Below are positions 57,006-64,000 of a stretch of 64,000 nucleotides of DNA, piece by piece (position 1 is the first letter of the stretch; every line of letters begins with the position of its first letter). Source of the stretch: Anaerobacillus alkalilacustris. GTDB lineage: Bacteria > Bacillota > Bacilli > Bacillales > Anaerobacillaceae. A model generated the notes under the pieces. It was not told where the DNA came from. It ran no database searches and was given only the letters and a program-made list of their open reading frames with translations. The stretch spans positions 124,001-188,000 of the forward strand of contig NZ_MLQR01000004.1 in the NCBI RefSeq assembly GCF_001866005.1. Direction: 5' to 3'. A program made the position numbers and the translations under genes.

Positions 57006-57755
57006 ATGTTACAAAAAGTAGAGGGAATAGTAATACGTACAACCGATTATGGAGAGGCGAATAAGATACTGACATTATATACTCGTGAGTTAGGAAAAAT
57101 TGGTGTGATGGCTCGAGGGGCAAAACGCCCTAAGAGTCGTCTTTCTTCTATTTCTCAATTATTTACTCATGGTACCTATGTTTTTCAAAAGACAACAGGA
57201 CTCGGTGTTTTAAATCAGGGCGAAATTATAAATTCATTTCGCGATTTACGAGCAGATATATTTTTAACTGCTTATGGGGCCTATATTGTTGAACTGTTGG
57301 ATAAACTAACAGAACAAAATGAAATTAATCCTTATTTATATGAATTGCTTTTTCAAATACTCAAATATATTGATGAGGGATATGATTACGAAATTCTAAC
57401 GAGGATTTTTGAAATGAAAATGCTTAAAGTAGCTGGAGTTGGAATACACATTGATGGCTGTGCTCATTGTGGTACACAGGAGGGAGAATTTTTCTTTTCA
57501 ATAAAAGAAGGTGGTTTTATATGTCACCGTTGTCTACACATTGATGAGAAAGCTTTAAAAATTACTACGTCAACTGCAAAGCTGTTACGTTTATTTTATT
57601 ATTTTGATTTACATCGGTTAGGGTCAATTTCAGTGAAACCAGAAACAAAATTACAATTAAAACAAATATTAGAAACTTATTATGATGAATATTCTGGCTT
57701 ACATTTAAAAAGTAGACGTTTTTTGAATCAATTAAGTAAAATGCAATTAGATTAG
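57006..57755 (+). CDS. recO: DNA repair protein RecO
   Basis: 249-residue recombination mediator that works with RecF/RecR to load RecA. An N-terminal OB fold (VEGIVIRTTDYGEANKILTL) is followed by a helical domain and a zinc finger with CAHCGT...CHRC (about residues 150-180). It follows yqzL. Downstream, instead of glyQ-glyS, there are two R1 repeat copies. Confidence 0.95.
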   Translation: MLQKVEGIVIRTTDYGEANKILTLYTRELGKIGVMARGAKRPKSRLSSISQLFTHGTYVFQKTTGLGVLNQGEIINSFRDLRADIFLTAYGAYIVELLDKLTEQNEINPYLYELLFQILKYIDEGYDYEILTRIFEMKMLKVAGVGIHIDGCAHCGTQEGEFFFSIKEGGFICHRCLHIDEKALKITTSTAKLLRLFYYFDLHRLGSISVKPETKLQLKQILETYYDEYSGLHLKSRRFLNQLSKMQLD

Positions 57756-57830
57756 TAAAATTATTACCCTTTTTATTGGATTTATTTCGAAGTAGCGAAT
57801 TAACCTATAACAAGGGTTTTTTTATAAACA

Positions 57831-57981
57831 GAATTTATAAATTTCTAACTTGTAAACTGTCTAGCTCCAGGCGCCATCGGCTCGATCACTTCAGTTCGTC
57901 AATTGCGATCAAAGAGCAGACCGCTACTTGCCGACCTTCCAGTGCTTGTCGCCGATAGGCGGGCGCCTTGCGCTTTTCTTA
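57831..57981 (+). repeat. R1 dispersed repeat, copy 3 (short)
   Basis: GAATTTATAAATTTCTAACT, CTGTCTAGCTCCAGGCGCC, ACCTTCCAGTGCTTGTCG and GCGCCTTGCGCTTTTCTTA. About 150 bases, so part of the R1 interior is missing. Confidence 0.85.
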
Positions 57982-58249
57982 TAGACTCTGTTACATACAC
58001 TTCTACATCTTGTGCTTGTGGCCATAATATTTGGATCTTTCCTTATCCTCTATGAAAAACCTCCAATTTAGTATATAATTATCGAAAAAAGCAAATAGCA
58101 ATTCAAATCAAATGGAAATTTAAATATACCTTTTTTAAGCTATAACTATTCTATAATAAGTTGTTATGGACAAGAAATTATGAACTTATATGAAAATATA
58201 GGGGAAATATCGTTTTTCTTTTTTTTACAAGGAAAGAAAGTATAATAAT
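57982..58249. other. spacer between R1 copies 3 and 4
   Basis: 268 bases without a credible gene, tRNA or T-box. B. subtilis has a T-box and glyQ-glyS in this interval. The minus strand has GGAGG near 58,050 but no usable start. Confidence 0.4.
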
Positions 58250-58486
58250 TATAACTTGTAAACTGTCTAGCGCAAGCAGCCTACGAGCTCGGTCACTTCA
58301 GTCAAGCTATTGACTTCAATAACTACATGAATAACGTCTCTGAATAGCTTCATGCAGCTTTGCTTTGAGGAAGCTTACTACGAAGCAATACTAGAAGACG
58401 AAGAAGCACGTAGGAAGCCATAGAGCGGCATCTGTCAAAGGCCTTCCAGTGCCTATCGCTCGTGACCAACGCGCTTGTGCTTTTCT
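58250..58486 (+). repeat. R1 dispersed repeat, copy 4
   Basis: AACTTGTAAACTGTCTAGCG, GAGCTCGGTCACTTCAGTCA, AAAGGCCTTCCAGTGCC and GCGCTTGTGCTTTTCT. It is the closest relative of copy 2 outside the arrays and serves as its unexpanded form. It ends 14 bases before the ccpN start. Confidence 0.87.
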
Positions 58487-58500
58487 AATGTATTGAGGCG

Positions 58501-59142
58501 GTGAGAACAATCGAATTAAATACAAGGCAAGAACGTATTTTACAAATTGTCAAAGATAGTGGTCCTATAACAGGGGAACAGATTGCCGAGAAGTTGTCTT
58601 TGACAAGAGCCACATTAAGGCCAGACTTAGCGATATTAACTATGGCGGGTTATTTAGATGCTAGACCTAGAGTAGGATATTTTTATTCTGGTAAAAGTGG
58701 AACACAACTTTTTGCTGAAAAAATTAATTTATTAACGGTTCAAAAATACCAATCGATTCCTGTTGTTGTCACTGATTCTTCCTCAGTGTATGATGCGATT
58801 TGTATGATGTTTTTAGAGGATGTTGGAACTCTTTTTGTTGTTGACCACTCGTCTAATCTTATTGGTGTATTGTCTAGAAAGGATTTATTACGGGCAAGTA
58901 TTGGAAAACAAATGCTTGAATCGATCCCAGTTAGCATTATCATGACTAGAATGCCAAATATAGCGTTCTGTTTTAAAGAGGATTTAGTTATAGATGTAGC
59001 AAAAAAACTAATCGAAAAACAAATCGATGCACTCCCTGTTGTGAAAACAGTAGACGGGATAAAATATGAAGTTATCGGTAGAATTACGAAAACAAATATT
59101 ACAAAAGCCTTGGTAGACTTGGCTAATGACGAATTGTTATAA
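58501..59142 (+). CDS. ccpN: CcpN gluconeogenesis repressor
   Basis: 213 residues: an N-terminal winged helix (IELNTRQERILQIVKDSGPI, then LSLTRATLRPDLAIL) and two CBS domains (about 75-135 and 140-205) that sense nucleotides. CcpN represses gapB and pckA under glycolytic conditions. It starts with GTG 58501; GAGG is only two bases upstream, so initiation may be weak. ppsR follows, as in B. subtilis (yqzB-yqfL). Confidence 0.93.
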   Translation: MRTIELNTRQERILQIVKDSGPITGEQIAEKLSLTRATLRPDLAILTMAGYLDARPRVGYFYSGKSGTQLFAEKINLLTVQKYQSIPVVVTDSSSVYDAICMMFLEDVGTLFVVDHSSNLIGVLSRKDLLRASIGKQMLESIPVSIIMTRMPNIAFCFKEDLVIDVAKKLIEKQIDALPVVKTVDGIKYEVIGRITKTNITKALVDLANDELL

Positions 59143-59232
59143 AACTCTATATTACATATATATGTTTAGCCTTAGTGGTTGAAAAGTTATGAAAGTAAAC
59201 ATATAAATATCATTAAATAAATGGAGGTAAGG

Positions 59233-60048
59233 ATGCAAATAATTAAGAAACGCCCAATAGTTTATGTAATCTCAGATTCTGTCGGTGAAACCGCGGAATT
59301 AGTAGTAAAAGCAGCAGCTAGTCAATTCAATCATTCAAATATTGATATCAGACGTATTCCTTATGTTGAAGATGAAGAAACAATCGAAGAAGTTGTAACG
59401 TTAGCGCAAGAGGTAAATGCAATCATAGCATTTACATTGGTTATCCCTGAGAAAAAACAATATTTACTAGAACTAGCAGAAAAAGCTAAAGTAACCACAG
59501 TTGATATTATGGGTCCAATGATTAATAAACTACAAGATTTAACTAAAAAAGAACCACGTTATGAACCAGGGTTAGTACATAAATTAGATGAAGATTATTT
59601 TAGAAAAGTTGAAGCTATTGAATTTGCCGTGAAATACGATGATGGAAGAGATCCAAGAGGCATTATGAGAGCCGATGTGGTTTTAGTTGGTGTATCTAGG
59701 ACATCTAAAACACCATTATCACAATACTTGGCACATAAACGCTTAAAGGTAGCAAATGTTCCCTTAGTTCCGGAAGTAGAGCCACCTTCAGAATTATTTT
59801 CTATTTCACCGAAAAAGTGTATAGGTTTAACTATTAGTCCAGAAAAATTAAATGATATCCGTGCTGAACGATTAAAAGCTTTAGGTTTAAAGGCAGAAGC
59901 TAATTATGCAAATATGGAACGAATTAGAACAGAATTAGAATATGCAGAAGGAATTATGAATAAAATCGGCTGTCCTGTCATAAATGTTTCTAACAAAGCG
60001 GTCGAAGAAACTGCAAATTTAATTTGGAATATGTTTAATGGTAAATAA
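59233..60048 (+). CDS. pyruvate,phosphate dikinase regulatory protein (kinase/phosphorylase)
   Basis: 271-residue DUF299-family bifunctional kinase/pyrophosphorylase. Blocks: [19 protein letters not shown] at the N terminus and the P-loop [21 protein letters not shown]. subtilis YqfL, encoded after ccpN, modulates CcpN activity. GGAGG is about five bases before ATG 59233; the frame upstream to 59221 lies over that site. A terminator follows. Confidence 0.92.
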   Translation: MQIIKKRPIVYVISDSVGETAELVVKAAASQFNHSNIDIRRIPYVEDEETIEEVVTLAQEVNAIIAFTLVIPEKKQYLLELAEKAKVTTVDIMGPMINKLQDLTKKEPRYEPGLVHKLDEDYFRKVEAIEFAVKYDDGRDPRGIMRADVVLVGVSRTSKTPLSQYLAHKRLKVANVPLVPEVEPPSELFSISPKKCIGLTISPEKLNDIRAERLKALGLKAEANYANMERIRTELEYAEGIMNKIGCPVINVSNKAVEETANLIWNMFNGK

Positions 60049-60079
60049 AGTACAGAGAGTCTATTCCTCTGTACTTTTT
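60047..60079 (+). terminator. terminator after the PPDK regulator gene
   Basis: AAGTACAGAG (60,048-60,057) and CTCTGTACTT (60,067-60,076) form a 10-bp stem followed by TTT. Confidence 0.88.
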
Positions 60080-60537
60080 ACTTTGTAAAATAGGACCATA
60101 AGTATTTTATTTTCATAATACAGAGTGAATGCCATTAAGATACAAAAAACTTGAGTAGGTGCGGTCTCAGCTCCATATAAATCATGTGGATTGTTTAATA
60201 GGATTATCAAATCCATCTAGTTAAAAAAGCATATGAGACCATTAAAAGTAAAAAAATATGGCTAGAATAGGGAAATTAGCTTATAATGAAATTTTGTGAT
60301 TAAAAAATGCGAATATTTTTGGGTAGGAACAAATAAATTAAAAAAGTCAAGATTTATTCTGATGTTTTTGGTAATGATAGTAAAAGGAAGTTAGTCTTTT
60401 CCCTCTTTCAGAAGTTTATCATCGTTTAGTATGTCAACAACTAAAGCTACAATGAAATTGTGAGTGTATTGGTAGGTTAATTTTGCTTACAAAGATTAAA
60501 AAGAAGGAATTCCATAGGAGTTGTAGAATAGTCAATT
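60080..60537. other. spacer upstream of yqxD
   Basis: About 458 bases, AT-rich, no credible gene on either strand. AAGAAGG and TAGGAG occur near the end. Promoters for the yqxD-dnaG-sigA operon are expected here but none is clear. Confidence 0.4.
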
Positions 60538-60997
60538 ATGCGAAATGGTGAAAAAGTTGTTTTTGTAGATGCTGATGCTTGCCCTGTGAAAGATGAGATT
60601 GAGGCTCTTTGTGAAAAGTTCAAAAGGAAAGTTATTTTTGTAGCTTCCTACGCACATATGATAAATCGACAAAAACTCGATTACAATTATGGTCGATTCT
60701 CGTAGGGAAGAGGCCGATCTCTATATTGTAAACCATTGTAGAAAGGGTGATATTGTAGTAACCCAGGATCATGGATTAGCAGCTTTGCTTTTACCTAAAA
60801 AAGTCTTGGCTATTTCACCTCGAGGAAAACTCTTCATTGAAGATAAGATGGATGAACTTCTATATGTCAGACACCTTGGGCAAAAGCAAAGAAGAGCAGG
60901 GATGAAAACAAAAGGTCCAAATAAATTTACAAATGATGATATTTTAAAATTTTGTCAGGATTTCGAAAAATTTTTGTCAACAGAAGAAGGAATTTAG
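60538..60997 (+). pseudogene. yqxD: YqxD (UPF0178/YaiI family), frame broken in the middle
   Basis: Frame 1 from ATG 60538 gives VVFVDADACPVKDEIEAL and VIFVASYAHMINR, then stops at 60,703. A second frame from about 60,689 gives VDSRREEADLYIVNHCRKGD, VVTQDHGLAALLL and ISPRGKLF to the stop at 60,997. Together they make one UPF0178 protein of about 150 residues. One surplus base (or two missing) near 60,688 separates them. It may be a pseudogene, a sequence error or recoding. It is first in the yqxD-dnaG-sigA order of B. subtilis. Confidence 0.85.
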
Positions 60998-61063
60998 CAA
61001 ATTAACTCGAATTAATATACTCTAACCTTTATGCTAAATAGGAAAAGAGAATGGTGAGTAAAA

Positions 61064-62872
61064 ATGGGAAGTAGAATTTCTGAAGAAAAGATCGAAAAAA
61101 TAAGAAATTCTGTAGACATTGTTGATGTAATAAGTGAATATGTTCAATTAAAGAAACAAGGTAGAAACCTAATAGGGTTATGTCCATTTCATGGAGAGAA
61201 TACACCAAGTTTCTCCGTTTCTCCTGAAAAACAATTGTACCACTGCTTTGGTTGCGGTGCTGGGGGTAATACCCTTTCTTTTGTTATGGCAATTGAGGGT
61301 TATGAATTTTTAGATGCAGTAAAGCATATAGCGAAAAGATCAAATATCCAATTACCAGAACTAGAAAAGAATGAAAAAACAACACTTTCTAATGAAAATA
61401 ACACGATGATAGCTGGTAATGAATTAGCTGGAAAATTATTTCACCACTTATTAGTTAATAGTGAACAAGGAATTAATGCTTTGCATTATTTGCAACAGAG
61501 AGGTTTTACTAATGAAATGATTAATACCTTTTCAATTGGCTATGCTCCAGACTCTTGGGAAACGTTAGTTAATTTTTTTGAAAAGAGAAATGTCCCATTA
61601 GATTTAATGGAGAAAGTTGGACTCCTCTCTAAAAGAGATTTTGATGGTAAATTATTTGACCGTTTTAGAAATCGTGTAATGTTCCCGATATGGAATAAAG
61701 AAGGTAAAGTAATTGGTTTTGGTGGAAGAGTTCTAGGTAATGAGCAACCTAAGTACTTAAACAGTGCAGACTCAATAATATTTAATAAGAGTACGATTGT
61801 TTATGGGTTACACATTGCTAGGCCTGAGATGAGAAAGAAAAATGAAGCTGTGCTCTTTGAAGGTTATGTCGATGTTATAAGTGCATGGCAAGCTGGAGTG
61901 AAAAATGGGGTTGCTACCTTAGGAACGGCTCTAACTAATGAACAAGCAAAACTCATTAGGAGAAATGCTGAGACTGTAATCATTTGTTATGATTCTGATA
62001 ATGCTGGATTAAAAGCGACCTACAGAGCTATAAGTATTCTTGAGGCAAACAATTGTTATGTAAAAGTTGCGAGGCTTCCGGAAGGTTACGATCCCGATGA
62101 TTACATACAAAAAAAAGGTCCTGAAAAGTTTCGGTCAGAAGTAATAATAGCCAATCAAACAACAATGGCATTCAAGATGGGCTTTCTTAGAAAAGGCAGA
62201 AACCTTCAAAATGAAGGAGAAAGAATGAAGTACATAGAGGATGTCCTCTTGGAAATCACAAAACTTTCTAATGCTATTGAGCGAGATCATTATACTAGGC
62301 AATTAGCTGAGGAATTTTCCCTATCTCTCGATGCTTTGAAACAAGAATTATACCGTATTTACAAAACAGGTAAACAGAAAAACCCGAGTCAAGAAAATAC
62401 TAACACTTTAAAAATGAAAGGTAGTTTTACAAAACAAAAAAGACTCTTACCTGCATTTCATAATGCAGAGAGAATTCTTCTTGCATTTATGATGAAAGAT
62501 ATTAACGTTGCAAGTAAGGTACAAGAAAAAATTGGTGGTAATTTTAATATTGATGAATATCATGCAATTGTAGCGCATTTATATGCATATTATGGAGAAG
62601 GAAACGAACCTAATTCAAGTTATTTTATTCAAAAATTAAACGATGAGAAGTTGGCCAGAATTGCCACTGAAATTGCGATGATGACAATAAGTGAAGAATT
62701 GTCGGAGCAGGAATTAAGTGATTATATAAGGCAAATTAATAACTACCCAAAGGTAATTGAAATTGAAAGTAAAGAAAAAGCACGTAAAGAAGCTGAAAAC
62801 AGAGGGGACTATCCATTGGCTGCCAAAATAGCTATGGAGATTCTTCAAATGAAAAAGGAATTAAAGCATTAA
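61064..62872 (+). CDS. dnaG: DNA primase
   Basis: 602-residue primase that makes RNA primers at the fork. It has an N-terminal CHC2 zinc domain (CPFH...YHCFGCGAGG, residues about 40-65), a TOPRIM catalytic core (VLFEGYVDVISAWQAG and VIICYDSDNAG), and a C-terminal helicase-binding domain. ATG 61064 has AATGGTGAG upstream. It is followed by sigA in the macromolecular-synthesis operon. Confidence 0.96.
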   Translation: MGSRISEEKIEKIRNSVDIVDVISEYVQLKKQGRNLIGLCPFHGENTPSFSVSPEKQLYHCFGCGAGGNTLSFVMAIEGYEFLDAVKHIAKRSNIQLPELEKNEKTTLSNENNTMIAGNELAGKLFHHLLVNSEQGINALHYLQQRGFTNEMINTFSIGYAPDSWETLVNFFEKRNVPLDLMEKVGLLSKRDFDGKLFDRFRNRVMFPIWNKEGKVIGFGGRVLGNEQPKYLNSADSIIFNKSTIVYGLHIARPEMRKKNEAVLFEGYVDVISAWQAGVKNGVATLGTALTNEQAKLIRRNAETVIICYDSDNAGLKATYRAISILEANNCYVKVARLPEGYDPDDYIQKKGPEKFRSEVIIANQTTMAFKMGFLRKGRNLQNEGERMKYIEDVLLEITKLSNAIERDHYTRQLAEEFSLSLDALKQELYRIYKTGKQKNPSQENTNTLKMKGSFTKQKRLLPAFHNAERILLAFMMKDINVASKVQEKIGGNFNIDEYHAIVAHLYAYYGEGNEPNSSYFIQKLNDEKLARIATEIAMMTISEELSEQELSDYIRQINNYPKVIEIESKEKARKEAENRGDYPLAAKIAMEILQMKKELKH

Positions 62873-62980
62873 TGCTTTTATTATATATATAAAAATTACA
62901 TCTGCTCTAATACTAACAACAGTTCAAGTTGTTTGGTTATTTATAGATTTGTAGTTGAATTTTTGGAAGGAGGCGGTCGT

Positions 62981-64000
62981 ATGGCAGAAAAACCAGTTCG
63001 CCCAGTGGCAGAAGGAGAAATGTCAATCGATCAAGTAAAGGACCAATTAGTAGAACTCGGAAAAAAACGAGGTGTTCTAGCATATGCCGAAATAACAGAA
63101 AAGCTATCTGTATTTGATCAAGATTCGGATCAAATGGACGAGTTCTTTGAATATTTAGGTGATCAAGGTATCGAGGTATTAAATGAATCAGAAGATATAC
63201 CAAATATTGCAGAAGTTGCAAAAGAAGAAGAAGAGTTTGACTTAAATGATTTAAGTGTTCCACCAGGGATTAAGATTAATGATCCAGTACGTATGTATTT
63301 GAAAGAAATCGGCCGTGTACCACTACTCTCTGCTGAGGAAGAGATTCAATTAGCTAAGAAAATTGAAACTGGGGATGAAGAGGCAAAGAGAAGATTAGCC
63401 GAGGCAAACTTAAGACTCGTTGTAAGTATTGCAAAACGTTATGTAGGTAGAGGAATGTTGTTTCTTGATTTAATTCAAGAAGGAAATATGGGCTTAATTA
63501 AGGCTGTTGAAAAGTTTGACTATGAAAAAGGATATAAATTTAGTACGTATGCTACATGGTGGATCCGTCAGGCAATTACGCGTGCAATTGCTGACCAGGC
63601 AAGAACAATAAGAATTCCAGTTCATATGGTTGAGACAATTAATAAATTAATCCGTGTACAACGTCAATTACTTCAGGATTTAGGGCGAGAACCAACACCA
63701 GAGGAAGTTTCTGCTGAAATGGATCTAACACCTGAAAAGGTCAGAGAGATATTAAAAATTGCACAAGAACCAGTTTCGCTAGAGACTCCTATAGGTGAAG
63801 AGGATGACTCTCATTTAGGTGACTTTATCGAAGACCAAGAAGCGTTAGCTCCATCTGATGCTGCTGCTTATGAATTATTAAAAGAGCAGTTAGAAGATGT
63901 TTTAGACACATTAACTGATAGAGAAGAAAATGTACTCCGCCTTCGCTTTGGGCTAGATGATGGGCGTACTCGAACTCTAGAAGAAGTAGGAAAAGTGTTC
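62981..64000 (+). CDS. sigA: primary sigma factor SigA (3' end beyond window)
   Basis: 340 codons are visible with no stop, so the gene is cut by the window edge. It has region 1.1 at the N terminus, [20 protein letters not shown] (1.2), [20 protein letters not shown] (2.1-2.2), [20 protein letters not shown] (2.3-2.4, -10 recognition), region 3, and the start of region 4 ([20 protein letters not shown]). GGAAGGAGGCGG precedes ATG 62981. Confidence 0.97.
   Translation, partial: MAEKPVRPVAEGEMSIDQVKDQLVELGKKRGVLAYAEITEKLSVFDQDSDQMDEFFEYLGDQGIEVLNESEDIPNIAEVAKEEEEFDLNDLSVPPGIKINDPVRMYLKEIGRVPLLSAEEEIQLAKKIETGDEEAKRRLAEANLRLVVSIAKRYVGRGMLFLDLIQEGNMGLIKAVEKFDYEKGYKFSTYATWWIRQAITRAIADQARTIRIPVHMVETINKLIRVQRQLLQDLGREPTPEEVSAEMDLTPEKVREILKIAQEPVSLETPIGEEDDSHLGDFIEDQEALAPSDAAAYELLKEQLEDVLDTLTDREENVLRLRFGLDDGRTRTLEEVGKVF

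Noticed and set aside
57776..57958. 60-codon plus-strand ORF after recO
   Set aside because: It runs through R1 copy 3 and has no ribosome site or family likeness.
57982..58249. Minus-strand coding-like stretch near 58,000-58,050
   Set aside because: A 24-codon open stretch starts right after a stop and has no start codon; too short to support.

Overview
The window is chromosomal DNA of a low-GC, endospore-forming member of the Bacillaceae. The evidence is AT-rich sequence, strong Shine-Dalgarno sites with frequent GTG/TTG starts, spore genes (gpr, spoIIP, yqfC, yqfD), a CIRCE/HrcA heat-shock locus, and a gene order that follows Bacillus subtilis from sda to sigA. A complete seven-gene Mrp Na+/H+ antiporter operon suggests a salt- or alkali-adapted species; that is an inference.

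Region 1 (1-11.6 kb), accessory part. It opens with the 3' end of an IS200/IS605-type tnpB and its right end. Then come psd, a CdaR-type regulator followed by glcD-glcF (the B. subtilis ysfBCD arrangement) with a cre-like box, and mrpABCDEFG on the minus strand. glcF and mrpG share a terminator whose hairpin holds both stop codons.

Region 2 (11.6-26.4 kb), yqe/comE block. It contains a frameshifted sda preceded by a cluster of DnaA boxes, then yqeH, aroE, yqeI, nadD, yqeK, rsfS, a CvfB-like S1 protein, yqeM, comER (minus), a DUF2533-like gene (minus), comEA, a metY-like gene, comEB, comEC and holA. yqeG is absent from its usual place.

Region 3 (26.4-44.4 kb) has rpsT (minus), gpr-spoIIP-yqxA, lepA-hemW, hrcA-grpE-dnaK, dnaJ-prmA-rsmE-mtaB, deoC, yqeW (minus) and rpsU-yqeY.

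Region 4 (44.4-64 kb) has yqeZ-floA-yqfB behind a SigW-like promoter, a large repeat block, yqfC-yqfD-phoH-pgpH-ybeY-dgkA, a DUF502 gene, cdd-era-yqzL-recO, two repeat copies where B. subtilis has glyQS, ccpN-ppsR, a frameshifted yqxD, dnaG, and sigA, which runs off the end.

Most genes are ordinary core Bacillus genes. The unusual material is between them: at least four copies of a dispersed repeat (R1), one carrying two 34-bp tandem arrays; two smaller repeat families (R2, R3); a TnpB right end with a readable guide; and two single-base frame breaks (sda, yqxD). I found no CRISPR array, prophage, rRNA or tRNA gene, and no clear new multi-gene system.
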